A stretch of DNA of 50,330 nt. Origin: Nemertoderma westbladi (lineage: Eukaryota > Xenacoelomorpha > Nemertodermatida > Nemertodermatidae). Numbering within the stretch: the stretch's first letter is position 1; each line of letters opens with the position of its first letter. The notes beneath the pieces were generated by a model. It was not told the DNA's origin. It did not search any database and saw only the letters and a list, made by a program, of their open reading frames with translations. The stretch lies in NCBI GenBank assembly GCA_032718475.1, contig JAUCBJ010006177.1, positions 1-50,330 on the forward strand. The letters are read 5' to 3'. A program made the translations under genes and the position numbers. This document shows, piece by piece, positions 21,314-31,719 of the stretch.

Positions 21314-21555
21314 CCTGGCTCCAGCTGATCGCGCCCCGCAGCAATCAACTCTATTGTAGAAATGAACCTGTCCCACAGCAACATTCGCCTGAAGATCAAC
21401 CCACCACCATTCTGCTGCATTGATGTTTGTACTGGTACAGGAGCCAGCCGCCCAATCACCATTAGTATTACCATCGACTGCCATTGATGGGTTTACCTGT
21501 ATCGATTGGGTATATATACTACTTTGACCTGTTGGTTTTCCTCTGGCTATGTTTC
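21314..21555 (-). CDS. F-type lectin (fucolectin) domain exon
   Basis: The minus strand encodes NIARGKPTGQSSIYTQSIQV, then NPSMAVDGNTNGDWAAGSCT, STNINAAEWWWVDLQANVAV and GQVHFYNRVDCCGARSAGAR. These are the N-terminal two thirds of an F-type lectin: the NxAxxKPTxQSS strand, the calcium-site AVDGN loop, the WWxVDL strand and the RVDCCGAR motif with adjacent cysteines. The exon has a TTTAAATATTCAG acceptor and a GTATGA donor, is 242 bp long, and runs from phase 1 to phase 0. The fucose-binding signature of this family is HX26RXDX4R/K. Here RXDX4R is intact, but the position 27 residues before the Arg is Ser, not His. The phase 1 entry suits a multidomain extracellular protein; the partner exons are not certain. 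Confidence 0.85.
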
Positions 21556-22151
21556 CTGAATATTTAAAATAAATAATTATATTATCATATGAAATGAAAT
21601 GAATCATGAGAAACAATAATTTAATAATAATCCAATTAATTTATTGATTGTGATATAGTCATCTAACTTGTTTTATGATAATAATTGTTCGAGGTTATCA
21701 TACTGTAGTAATTAGCGAAACACAGGCTTCAAAAACTAACCTGTGATGTACCTCGAGAAGTTAATGGTGCAATTCACCAAATATGTGTTTTGTGGCTTTA
21801 AAAACTTCATTTAATTTAACTTAAGGGAAAGGAGCAGGTTGCAGTATCGGTTTTGTTAACCAAAACAATAAACAAAACCAACTGACACTGATACTCAGAT
21901 AGTCCACCTAATTCCAATGTTCCAGCGAGAAAAACAGTACAACCCTAAGGATCTGTTCTCTGCCTCTGCTAGCCCAGATTCCAGTCGATATGCTTGGGTG
22001 GCTCCTTGGCCACAACCCAGGTGAGGACCCTCAAATACGTAGCATCTCAAGCGCAGTTTCAATGCTGCAGGCCGATTATAGTTGAAGCCCATGACCTATA
22101 GACACTAAGCATAAGCTTTCTCTTATCACAGTGGGTATTCAGGAACATTGA
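21556..22151. other. Spacer; 3' part may be RTE-like 5' region
   Basis: No exon was recognised up to about 21840. From about 21900 base composition rises, and a frame with GTLNADWTD-like sequence leads into the endonuclease of copy D. The 5' limit of that copy could lie here, but I cannot set it. Confidence 0.4.
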
Positions 22152-23637
22152 ATGCAGACTGGACAGACTGATGAGGTTCTGATTAAAGACATGGGGGGCA
22201 GTTGGCGACTCGCCCTCGCGTCAGCAGATGATAGTGGCAATGGTGGAATTGGTCTATTGATGAATCCAACTGCACATGCAGCATTGGACAAAATAGACCA
22301 AATCTCTAACCGCATCATCCGTTGCCACTTCTCATGTTCTGGGAGACTGGCTAAGAAGTTTCCTAAGGTGGTTCTGATTGTGTGCTACTCTCCAACTAGT
22401 GTTGCCCCTGTAGAGGAGGTGGAAAATTTCTACCACAATCTACAAGCAGCTACTGATGGAGTGGATCAGCATGCATTCTTAACATTCCTGGGAGACTTTA
22501 ATGCAAGTCTGCATCAATCACCTACATCGCCCTGGGTCTATAGCAATAGTGTTAACCGAAATTCTGTCCAATGCAAGTCTGCATCAATCACCTACATCGC
22601 CCTGGGTCTATAGCAATAGTGTTAACCGAAATTCTGTCCATCTTCAGGATTTTATCTCTGGAAATGGATTGTTTTCGGCTGGAACCCAGTTCAAGAAGCG
22701 AACTGGAAAGCTATGGACTCATAGTGGACCCAGTGGTCACAAGTCCCAGATAGACCATATTCTGTTTCACCAGAAATACAGGAGCTCTATACAAGACTGT
22801 AATGCATTTACACTTCGACCCTTCTCCAGTGATCACCACCTTATTGTGGCTAAGGTAAGACTTAGTCTGGGTGCTAGCACAACAACGAAATCTGCCTTGC
22901 CGCGTCATGACTGGTCCTCTCTGTTGCAACAGCCAAATGTGAGATCCAGCTTCACACTACAGCTGAGCAACAGGTATATGAGGTTCTTGCCTCTGAGGCG
23001 GCAGATCACTGTGAGGGCTATGCTGCCTTCACAGAAGCAGTTAAGTTAGCAGCTGCAGAAACAGTTCCTGTATACTCTCAAAACAGGAAAAGGGCCCCCT
23101 GGACTGACAACAAAATTCAGAAGTGCCGAAATGACCTCTATAAGGCGCAGAAAGAGTCCCGACTCAAACAGACTACAGTGGCCAAGAATGCAGTTAAAGC
23201 TGCAGCTAGGTCCCTGAACAGGCAGTACTCTGTTATTCTACAGGAACTTATAAACCAACAGCTTGATGCCATTAAAGATGCTGACGACAGCAGGTAATCA
23301 TCCCAGGCATGGAAATCGATCAACTTGCTTACTGGGAGGAAAACCCAACCAACCACAAAGGTTAAGGGAGAATCATCAGCTGATTGCCTATGTTGGAAGG
23401 CCCCCTTTGAAAATGACATGGTATTGCCCAATAACTTTATAGAAGTAATAGTGTCAGAGTCTGTACTCCCAGATATTCCAATTGGCGATATCTCCTTTGA
23501 AGAAGTGAAGGCTGCTGCAAAGAGCATTAAGACCAAGCATGCCAGTGGAGTAGATGGTGTTCCCCCCTGAGGTCTTTAAAATACCTGAGTATTTAAAGCT
23601 CATCTATCCTATCATAGTAAACATGTTCAGAACAGCA
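22152..23637 (+). mobile_element. RTE-like non-LTR retrotransposon (copy D), EN plus start of RT
   Basis: This is the longest 5' portion of the family in the window. It shows APE-type endonuclease blocks: NGGIGLLMNPTAHAALDKI, VLIVCYSPTS, LTFLGDFNASL, GHKSQIDHILF and SSDHHLIVAKVRLSL. It then continues through the linker into IKTKHASGVDGV and stops at about residue IIVNMF of the RT. It is broken by a 70-bp tandem duplication, a stop near 23297 and small indels. It ends tail to tail against the inverted copy E near 23640, with about 130 bp of element sequence missing from both. Confidence 0.8.
22501..22640 (+). repeat. Exact 70-bp tandem duplication inside copy D endonuclease
   Basis: The 70 bases at 22501-22570 recur without a mismatch at 22571-22640, just after the GDFNASL block. 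Because 70 is not a multiple of three, the frame shifts. The exact identity suggests a recent slippage or repair event. Confidence 0.95.
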
Positions 23638-23640
23638 TCC

Positions 23641-24975
23641 CATACTACTAGGATCGGCATGCTGCATTGCAGCTGCATTTTTAAGAATGCTGTGCCGGCT
23701 TGTCAACAAAATTGCACTACCACAACTCCCTATCACCCATGACATTTGCTAGATCATCCGCATCTTCAAGGCCAGTGTCCTTTAAGATGCGTCTCAAGAA
23801 AGTCATGGGCTGTCCACCATGCTTATTCACTCCATGAGGCTGCCAAAGTACAAGATTATGCACTGGCTGGTCCTCACGGCAAAAGCAATGTCCTGCAAAG
23901 CGGAGGCGATTTTGTTCTAGTGTCAAGCTTGGGGGAACCAATGAGACACCTCCAATGTTATATAGTGTCTGGTTGGAGATGTGTGCATTGTACTTGACAC
24001 AATGAACCCGGCGTAGCATTCTTGTGAATGTGCCATCCAGAGATTTGGTGTCCTCAGTAGTTAGAGCCCAGCATGGACTCCCGTAGAGGAGTACTGGAAC
24101 TACTGCTGCTCTAAATAATCGGACCTTAAGTTTCCGATTAATTCTCGGTGACTTCCAAATCCTGGAAAGCCTATTCAAGGCTGCCCATGCCTTTCCCTTA
24201 CGTATTCGAAGGTCCTCACCTGACTTCCGGATCCATGATCCCAGGTAACAGAAGTCATCCACATGCTCAAGAATACCATCTTTTGAGCTTATGCTCATCC
24301 GATCAGAGACTTGCTGAGGACTTTCAAAGTTAACTGTAAAAATTTTGGTCTTTCTGGAGTTAATAAAAAGACCAACACTAGAAGCAGCATGTTCTAATGA
24401 GCTGAGGAGCCGTTGGGCTCCCTCTAGTGTTTCTGAGAGTACTCCTAAGTCATCAGCAAAGTCTAGATCAGTTAGGTACTTGGCAGGATTTCCTCGACTT
24501 CTGGAGCCAGTAGGTGGAGTTATCATCACCCCATCATCATTATGATGATCTAAGGACATGCGTAGAACATAGTCAACAACAATTATGAACAAGAATGGTG
24601 CAAGTGTGTCTCCCTGGAGGACGCCCCATAACACTTCAAATGGTTCTGTAACACCGTCAACAGTAGACACAAATGTTGTCGAACCATCGTATACTGATCT
24701 GATTGCTGCAATAATTTCATCAGGAATCCCATATAATGAAAATATGCTGAACATACGTGAGCGAGAGACTGAATCAAAGGCCTTGAAGAAGTCAACAAAG
24801 ATAACAGCCAGATGCCTGTCTTTCTTTTTTGATAACTCTTCAATTATCCTTCTAAGTGCCAAAATGGGCTCCATGGTCCCACGACCTTTACGGAACCCAT
24901 TCTGATTTCCACGGAGCAGTCTCTCAATGGGATCTCTGATGCGATTTAATAGAATTCTATTGTATAGCTTTGCAG
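23641..24975 (-). mobile_element. RTE-like LINE (copy E), 3' two thirds, inverted
   Basis: Reading from 24975 down, the frame covers KLYNRILLNRIRDPIERLL, all RT catalytic blocks (FVDFFKAFDS, GVLQGDTLAPFLF, LDFADDLGV) and the RTE-type C-terminus, then the standard 3' end with CTACTACTAGGATC as the reversed tail at 23644. The frame from 24874 to 23717 is open for 385 codons. A partial RT begins abruptly at the fusion with a PHD-finger LINE fragment near 24975. Confidence 0.85.
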
Positions 24976-25172
24976 TAGGGGCAGAACCAGTTTGAGTTTT
25001 GGAAGTTAGTGTAGTCTTTTCGGGAGAGGGTCAGCGAGATACATTTTAAGTGTAGCCATTCATTGCAATGGTCGCAACAGAGTGCCTGGTGATTCTGCCT
25101 TACCTCTGCACGGCATATTTTACAAGGATGGTTCTGATTAATCGTGATGCTTATTGGTTTGCGGATAGCCAT
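24976..25172 (-). pseudogene. PHD-type zinc finger of a LINE (ORF1-like region)
   Basis: The minus-strand frame from 25172 reads MAIRKPISITINQNHPCKIC, then CCDHCNEWLHLKCISL and WFCPYCK. The Cys4-His-Cys3 spacing with CDHCxxWxHxxC is a PHD finger. Such fingers are common at the N-terminus of CR1/L2-like LINE proteins in invertebrates, where they open with a similar 'C-IC---V----A--CD-C' line. The frame is cut by RTE copy E, so only the finger remains. A small host PHD protein is less likely because nothing continues it. Confidence 0.6.
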
Positions 25173-26335
25173 TGAAAAAAAAGTAATTAGTAGAAATAGC
25201 GGCTATACATGAGATATGAATATACCTTACATATGAGTATTGAGTAATACTACAAATAGATTATTTATTTAATTAGTTTAATCAGTTACATACATACATA
25301 CCTACTGCGTTACATCCTACTGAGTTATATGTTTTGATTTCAAGCAATATGATAAAGATTTGTAGAAAAATTTGGGGGGGGGGGGGGGGTGGGTCCGTGT
25401 CATCAGAAAATGACACTATATTACGGGTGTATATGTTCAAGGTCCGGATGGTATAAAATAATATTCTAGACGTCCATCATGTATTTGTTTAGGCCTTCCA
25501 GAAATTTTGATGTTTCCGTAGTTCTACCTATAATAAGTATTAATAAATAATATTAATAAAGTTTGCAAAATTTCGCAAAAATGGCCAAAGAATTGTTCAA
25601 ATTCGTTGCCCTAATGGATGATTATGAGGTAGTAGCTGTATCATAAAAGGTAGAAGCTAGCTATTTTGTGAGTGTCCATGTTAGTATTATATTTACAAAT
25701 AAATTTTGTTCTAGAACTAATACATTTAGTTACAGAAATTTAATTGTTTTTGTATATGTTTTGTTACATATAAATACAGTATATATACAGTCCTAGAAGG
25801 ACCTGAAGACACTAAGAGGCAACTCTATTCAGCAGCAGTAAGTATTTCTTACTTACATATTACGAATAGTCCTAACTATAGAATTATCCGATGAGTCAAT
25901 TATTTTAAATAAACTATTAATAGAACTATATCTGATATGAACAACCGTTGGTAAGTTTAGATTACCAAATGCCATAGTAATACTCGTAGTAATTCTAGGT
26001 AAGACAGTGCTAGCATTGTGTGGCACTTAATAAATCCAAATGTTTAATTGTTATCAAAATATTTGGCATAATAATATGTTATTCCAAATATTGTGGTTCT
26101 CATCGACCTTAGTACAGCGAGTACAGTACTAGTGATTGTTTCTACACAATGATTAAATAATTATATCTATATATGAGGTATGGGGTTATTTGAAGAACAG
26201 TGTTAGCTGTAATTTGATGTATTTTCGGTTTTATATTGACATAGTTTGTAACAGTCTTCTTCATAACTTTCAATCCAGTTTATTTTTTATTAGTATTACT
26301 GAAGGTCATTTAATAAGGTCTGTATTGAATCTAAC
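25173..26335. other. Spacer with a MITE-like fragment
   Basis: At about 25335-25430 sequence resembling the 43.9-kb MITE appears (GATTTGTAGAAAAATTTGGG, a long G run, then TGACACTATATTACGGG). Near 25791-25839 an AG acceptor, a short open frame (LEGPEDTKRQLYSAA) and a perfect GTAAGT donor could mark a small plus-strand exon, but nothing else supports it. Confidence 0.4.
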
Positions 26336-26497
26336 CTGGATCCACCTCGCAACGTTTGTTACTGCCAATACAAGAAGTCACTCCTATGGGTCTTTGTGGT
26401 GTATCACATGTTCTTTTCGCGATTACGTTTTGATTGTCGGTGCACTCACTTTGTACATCGTTGTCCCATTTTCCCCATTCGCCCCATATGCCATCAC
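26336..26497 (-). CDS. TSP1 domain exon (gene 2 or separate gene)
   Basis: The 162-bp minus-strand exon encodes GDGIWGEWGKWDNDVQSECT, then KRTCDTPQRPIGVTSCIGSN and KRCEVDP. It shows the same WGEWG-W ladder, KRTCDTP and SC-GSN-RCE features as the gene 1 TSP1 exon, with the same four-cysteine pattern. The acceptor ATATTTTAG ends at 26498, the donor GTTAG starts at 26335, and the phase is 1-1. It is a clear paralogue of 3074-3250. Gene 2's PAN exons are 8.4 kb upstream on the same strand, so it could be a downstream exon of that gene. Confidence 0.8.
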
Positions 26498-26602
26498 CTA
26501 AAATATATTATCATATATAATTATCATTATTATTATTCGCAACATGAAAAAAATAGCTGTTATAGTTAGATAGAACAGAATGCATATAATGCATAATTTT
26601 AC

Positions 26603-26998
26603 AAGGCACATTCACGAGAATGCTACGCCGGGTTCATTGTGTCAAGTGCAATGCACACATCTCCAAACAGACACTATATAACATTGGAGGTGTCTCATTG
26701 GTTCCCCCAAGCTTGACACTAGAACAAAGTCGCCTCCGCTTTGCAGGACATAGCTTTTGCCGTGAGGACCAGCCAGTACATAATCTTGTGCTTTGGCAGC
26801 CTCATGGAGTGAATAATCATGGTGGACAGCCCATGACTTTCTTGAGACGCATCTTAAAGGACACTGGCCTTGAAGATGCGGATGATCTACCAAATGTCAT
26901 GGGTGATAGGGAGTTGTGGCTGCGCAATGTTGTCGACAAGTCGGCACAGCATTCTTAAAAATGCAGCTGTAATGCAGCATGCCGATCCTAGTAGTAGT
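26603..26998 (+). mobile_element. RTE-like LINE, 3' fragment (copy H)
   Basis: About 395 bp from GCACATTCACGAGAATGC to the GATCCTAGTAGTAG tail. It encodes the last 112 residues of the RT protein without a frameshift. It is a 5'-truncated insertion whose tail abuts the hAT-like remnant at 26999. Confidence 0.85.
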
Positions 26999-27400
26999 GA
27001 AATACTTGATAACATCAGTGTGCCAATCAACAGGCATTTCCTTTTGAATAAACTCATTATCCATTGCATTAAACTCATCAGTAGCAATATAACTCCAGTG
27101 TTGCTTAAACCATTTGAACGGAGTATGTTGGGACCTGTAGATGGGCCAAGGCATTCGATAAATACCTTATCTACCAAAATTTCTAGGATATGGTGTCGGC
27201 AAGATAAATTATGAAGATTTCGGCCCCAAACTTCTCCTGAATCATTACTCATGCTCCACTGTTTCCCCCAGTATTAACAGCAGTGGTATTAAAAGACATT
27301 GCCTGAACCTGATCTGAAACTCCCCAATCTTCTAAAGCATCAACAACAGCTGCAGAAATCAGTTCACCAGTATAAGATGATAGGTTTGGGATAGGTCGGG
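26999..27400 (-). pseudogene. hAT-like transposase fragment
   Basis: Reading from 27400 down gives PTYPKPIIL, then VVDALEDWGVSDQVQAMSFN and TTAVNTGGNSGA. After a frameshift it continues SCRHHILEILVDKVFIECLG and PSTGPN, and after another shift FKWFKQHW. This order (WGVSD--AMSF-TTA-NTG, CRHHILE, GPS-GP, FK-FK--W) matches the central catalytic region of a hAT-like transposon gene family common in invertebrates. A stop and two frameshifts show decay. RTE copy H interrupts its C-terminal side. The C-terminal part of the same kind of gene is at 16529-17020. Confidence 0.7.
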
Positions 27401-27485
27401 GTTAGAGGAATGGGAGGTGTGGTACTATTTTATTGGAAATCTCTCTGTATGGATGTCACTTACATTTCCTCTGGCAATGACATAG

Positions 27486-27788
27486 TTGGCATCAAGAGAC
27501 ACCTACCCCAAGTTAGATGAACAAGGTTATGGATGGAAACTTGGTGACGTCTGGCTGGGCGTCGTCTCTTATGCGGATAGCATCCTTATAATGGCGAGGT
27601 CAGCTGCAGAAGCACAACAATACGTTGCTGTCATCACTCGAAGTCCACAAGCCATTAGCCTAGATGTTTTTCATTACTGGATGTACAGCTTGACTAAACT
27701 TAAAGGGTGTGAAACACACACGAATATTACGGTACTTCAATGTGCCCATCAAGTCTCCCTTCGGGCAAGTAATGGGCATATTGTGTAA
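27486..27788 (+). pseudogene. Possible RT catalytic-box fragment
   Basis: A 100-codon frame contains GYGWKLGDVWLGVVSYADSI and LIMARSAAEAQQYV. This looks like the 'G-G----V-VG-L-YADD--L-A-S---LQ' stretch of a LINE RT, with the second catalytic Asp replaced by Ser. No other RT blocks are seen, so the assignment is tentative. Confidence 0.35.
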
Positions 27789-28171
27789 TCATATCAGCTA
27801 TAGACACTGGTGAAAGGGGGGGGGGGGTAGGGCATTCAGTATCAAAGCCCGGAGTATTATATATATTACAATATTATGTATATTATATAATATTATATTT
27901 AATTAATTGCACCGGTATAACGGATTGAAAACAACCGTGAGGGTAAGATCCGGTTTGTAAATATAACAACAATAATATGCTACAAAGCAAAATAAAAACC
28001 AATATCTTACAAAAAGAAAATATTTATTTTACAAATTTTCGACTCGACATGAGTCTTATTCATGTATTTATTTCCATAAATATGATTACTGTATATTCTA
28101 ATAAATATTGTTCCCTAGGTTATTATAAATGTATATAATTGAATTTCTTATTATTCATTGTGAGATATTAA
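27789..28171. other. AT-rich DNA downstream of the Penelope-like element
   Basis: It holds a G run at about 27816, a TATTATA-rich patch at 27850-27910 and a GACTC-GACAT-GAGTC hairpin at 28041-28055, which lies in the 3' region of the element described at 28172-30091. Confidence 0.4.
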
Positions 28172-29179
28172 TCAGTCTGGTTTGAACGCTTCCATTCCTT
28201 TAGAATTAATCACGGCTTCGTTTATTGAGTTTAAACCATATGGCTCAAGCGTCTGCAAGTTTGTCTGGTAGTAACCCTCTTTTCTTCTCAGTGCCTGTTT
28301 CAATGTTTCGCTATTTAGATTTGTAACTCTCTCTATGGGTGTTATCCTAAAGTCGTTGAAGTTGTGGTCTGCTTGGATAAAGTGCTGGTCAATTTTACAA
28401 GATGGTTTTTTCTTGTTTGTTATTTGTGATTTGTAATTAGATATTCTTGCCTTGAAGTTCATTGCTGATCCGACTCCCTGTTTTCTGCATTTAAGACAGT
28501 TTACTAAATAAATTACATTTTTCGTGTCACATGTTAAATTATCATTTATCTTGTATTTAAACTTTTTATTCCTGGCTGTTGATGCGAACACTTTTAAAGG
28601 CATTATTGACTGGCATGGTACACACTTTGTCCTAGTGCAATACGTTGCTTCTCCCTTTCTTGATTGGTTCTTGTCCCCCTCGTCCAGTTCTGGAATTTTG
28701 TACCTCGATGGTGCTAGATGGTTCTGTAATGTTGGTGCACGTCGGTGGACTACCTTTATTTTCAGTTTATTGAAAAAGTTATTTAGCTCGGGGTCATGCA
28801 TGAAACTTGATTTGTGTTTTGATATGATTCTGGGCAATGAAGGCATTTTTGGCTCGTTCTTAACAACATGGTATATTGTTTCTTTCTCTGGTCTCTTTTT
28901 TGTTTCTTTTTCCCTGCTTTTCTTGTGTTCTAGAACAGCTGCTGATGCAAATTGTTTTGTTACTTCACCAACATCCCAACCTCGTGCAACAAAAGCTGCG
29001 CCGAAGTTTACAAGGTGACCAAACAAGGCATCATTTTGACTACAATTGCGTCGGAGGCGTAGGGCCACACCATAAGGAATACATTTTTTATATTCTTCAG
29101 GGTGAGAGGAGGTGTTGTGCAAGTACTGATGTACGTCTAGAGGTTTAAAATACGTATCTGTGTAAGCCTTCTTCATCAA
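28172..29179 (-). pseudogene. PLE linker and GIY-YIG-type endonuclease, 335 codons
   Basis: The frame opens with YFKPLDVHQYLHNTSSHPEE, the RT thumb/linker block of Penelope-like proteins. The endonuclease follows: the Cys block TYCTRTKCVPC (about residue 180), then CDTKNVIYLVNCLKCRKQGV (about 225-245) with ARISNYKSQI, DQHFIQADHNFNDFRITPIE (about 275-295), RRKEGYYQTNL and the terminal PYGLNSINE. VIYLVNC stands for the GIY strand. The YIG strand, usually 'QYVG', reads QGVGS, so the usual Tyr is replaced by Gly, which may impair cutting. The conserved Arg (ARIS) and the later Glu and Asn are present. It is one frame away from the RT piece. Confidence 0.8.
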
Positions 29180-29771
29180 TATATATTTTGAGATCTAGGT
29201 AATTTACTGACTTTCCTTTCTGCTCGATGCAAAATGTTATTTTGCCTGGTTTAACTTCATTATTTAAATCAGATGTGAAACTTTCTAATTTAACGTCTAT
29301 ATCCGTTAAGTATAATGCCAAAATGTCGTCTCGGTAGCGACCATATTCTTCTGGAGCATTTGTGCTTTTATACGCCACTGTGTCAATCTTGCGAGCACCA
29401 TAACCGTCTGTATAAGTGCATGAATATGAGGGACCCATAGCTGACCCACTAGCCTGTGTATAATGTTGACTATAGAAGCTGCAATTGTTTGTTACTAAGC
29501 AAAGTTCTAAACCTTCTAAAATACATTCAGGGGGCGGCGATTCTGGTAATAAAAGGTCTTGATGCATTTCAAGTAATTCTCTGATACTGTCGAGGCCATC
29601 GGCATTATCAACACTTGGGAAAAAATTTGTTATATCTAAACAAGCAAACTCTGCACTGTCTGGAAGTGTTGCGTACTTGTTGTTGAACAATTCAATTTTG
29701 TCTAGTAAGTGCAAAGTATTCTTAATATACGAGTTGTGTTGCATTGCTAGGGGTTTCAAAAGATATTCCAA
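29145..29771 (-). pseudogene. PLE reverse transcriptase, 208 codons
   Basis: The frame contains FACLDITNFFPSVDN (RT motif A with its Asp), LELCLVTNNCSFYSQHYTQA with SGSAMGPSYSCTYTDGYGAR (the Penelope-type 'GxAMGxxxSCxYxD' block), EYGRYRDDILAL (catalytic RDD) and SVNYLDLKIYIDEEG. Catalytic residues are intact. The frame ends by frameshift at about 29150, where the linker frame at 29179 takes over. It starts after another frameshift at about 29770. Confidence 0.85.
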
Positions 29772-30339
29772 TAACTTGCCTAAATTCTCAGACGCAGTTC
29801 CGCAACAGGATAATATTTTCTAAGTGCCCAATCTCTCTTGTGTGTCTTAACATTTGCAAAAGCAGTTCCTGCATTTGCGTCTTTATTCACTATCTAATTT
29901 TTATTGTTGCGAATAACTTCTACGTGATTCCACTTGTGAACGAATTTCTCAATGTCCTTTATATACTTTGGTGTTGGGTCATCTTCGCCATGCTGTTTAA
30001 ACTGATTATTGCTTTTTAGGTATGTTGTAACTCCTTTTTCGTAATCTTCTATTTTTGTTATTACAAATCTTTTTGATCCTTTATCTTGCACACGTAATAA
30101 AAATTCCTTATTACTTTTTTACTTTTTACTTTTTTACTTATTACTTGTGTATGACGTCAGTGACATGATCTTACAACAAGTTTCCTCAATAATAACTTTA
30201 TTTTCGTCATATCCTGTTTTTTTGTTTGAGTGCACTCTCATCTGCGCTTTTATGACCTTTGCGATTATTGACTCATAGGTTGAACATGTACAAATTTCGA
30301 GTTGTGCCAGGGTAATTGATTTATTATCTTTTATTACTG

Positions 30340-30535
30340 TTCAAGCAAAGCAAGCAAGGCAAACAGTCGGCCGAGGCCGGAGACGACCCGAAGGCTCCTC
30401 TGTCGATAGCTGCTACCCGAGGGTAGGGGTGGGCGCTACTCCAATCCCAAGATTTGCTCCCAGTTATTTAACTGGTACTAAACCTACAACCATTAGATTG
30501 CAGGCCCGGCGCTCAACCAACTGAGCTACCCCACC
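30340..30535 (-). mobile_element. tRNA-derived SINE (family B), copy 2
   Basis: The minus strand from 30535 carries the same tRNA-like head as 15137-15201 (GGTGGGGTAGCTCAGTTGG start) and the same body, but about 57 bp between head and body are missing. That deletion removes the 3' acceptor-like arm. Confidence 0.75.
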
Positions 30536-31287
30536 AATTACTGTTCTCCATAGCTTTAATTTTGACGAAATGGGGCCAAATTCAATAGTGTCAGTTGAAT
30601 GTTCCAAAAAAAAAACGTTATTACACCATATATATATATATGATATGCAATATATATATATAAATATTGCCACTTTCCAATTATTGCTAAATAGCTCCCT
30701 TTTTACAACATACGTTTTTAGTTAGATATCAATTCGTATTTTGTTAGAACTACTTTACTGTGGAAATTAATTGATATATTTATTCCAAATAAATTAATAA
30801 ATCTATTAAATTTATTTATGTTTGCCACTAACCGCTTTTATATCGAAGATTGCAACTGTCTTCTCCATCGGGTTGCTGGTGGTTACAGAGACACTGTTGA
30901 ATAATGTAATTTTAGATATGGCCATTAATTGAAATTGTTTGTAACTAACTATATTAAATATTATTTTAATTAAATAACGGGATCTATATATATTAATATT
31001 AATTATTATAATTAATTTAATTACTATAAACACAACAACACAACAATTTGATGGTGCATCAAAATGTATAACTAAATAAAGTTTTCTTATTATTTAAATT
31101 ATAATACTGCAATTACATCGGGAGTAAAAGCACCATGAGGGGTGTATTATGTATATCAAAGACGTTCGAAAAATCATAGAAATAGAGAAATTAGTTCTTA
31201 TATTTGACTATATGTTCTGTTATGGTTGGCGCAATTTCGATTCTCCCAAGTCGACTACGTCTTGTAGGGTTATTATTGTAGTGCTGT
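30536..31287. other. AT-rich spacer, no gene recognised
   Basis: Contains a (TA)n patch at about 30629-30662. No exon or transposon frame could be supported. Confidence 0.45.
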
Positions 31288-31719
31288 CCATGCCGGGCTC
31301 TAACTGCTGAGGACACCAAATCTCTGGATGGCACATTCACAAGAATGCTACGCCGGGTTCATTGTGTCAAGTAAAATGCACACATCTCCATTCAGACACT
31401 ATATAACATTGGTGGTGTCTCATTGGTTCCCCAAACATGACACTAGAACAATTCCGCCTCCGCTATGAAGGACATTGCTTTTGCCGTGAGGACCGGCCAG
31501 TGCATTATCTTGTGCTTTGGCGGCCTCATGGAGTGAATAAGCATGGTGGACAGCCCATGACTTTCTTGAGACGCATCTTAAAGGACACCTGCCTTGAAGA
31601 TGCGGATGATCTAGTAAATGTCATGGGTGATAGGGAGTTGTGGTGGCGCAATTAGGTCGACAGGCCGGCAGAGCATTCTTAAAAATGCAGCTGCAATGCA
31701 GCATGCCGATCCTAGTAGT
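31288..31719 (+). mobile_element. RTE-like LINE, 3' fragment (copy I)
   Basis: About 430 bp from GTCCATGCCGGGCTCTAACT to CCGATCCTAGTAGTA. It encodes the RT C-terminus but with a deletion near 31433 and a stop at about 31655. It is more diverged than copies B and H. Confidence 0.8.

Larger units (their letters stand above)
28172..30091 (-). mobile_element. Penelope-like element (PLE), decayed
   Basis: Three consecutive minus-strand pieces form one PLE protein with frameshifts between them: an N-terminal piece (30091-29894, starting MQDKGSKRFVITKIEDYEKG), an RT (29771-29145) and a linker plus GIY-YIG-type endonuclease (29179-28172). Between the first two, AGTAFANVKTHKRDWALRKY and, in another frame, LSCCGTASENLGKLLEYLLK bridge the gap, so no segment is missing. 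It differs from LINEs in its RT type and its GIY-YIG nuclease. No clear terminal repeats were found. It occupies what may be an intron of gene 2. Confidence 0.85.

Noticed and set aside
25791-25839. Small plus-strand exon ending in a perfect GTAAGT donor
   Set aside because: Only 49 bp with no partner exon or recognisable peptide. Splice-like words occur by chance at this rate.
28021-28070. Possible hammerhead ribozyme in the 3' region of the Penelope-like element
   Set aside because: The minus strand has a GACTC-GAGTC stem followed by GAAA, as in hammerhead stem II, and such ribozymes are known in PLEs. However, the required CUGANGA box is not present (ATGAATAA lies there), so I do not claim it.
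30629-30662. CRISPR-like or other spaced repeats among AT-rich runs
   Set aside because: The window is eukaryotic and the runs are simple TA microsatellites without unique spacers.
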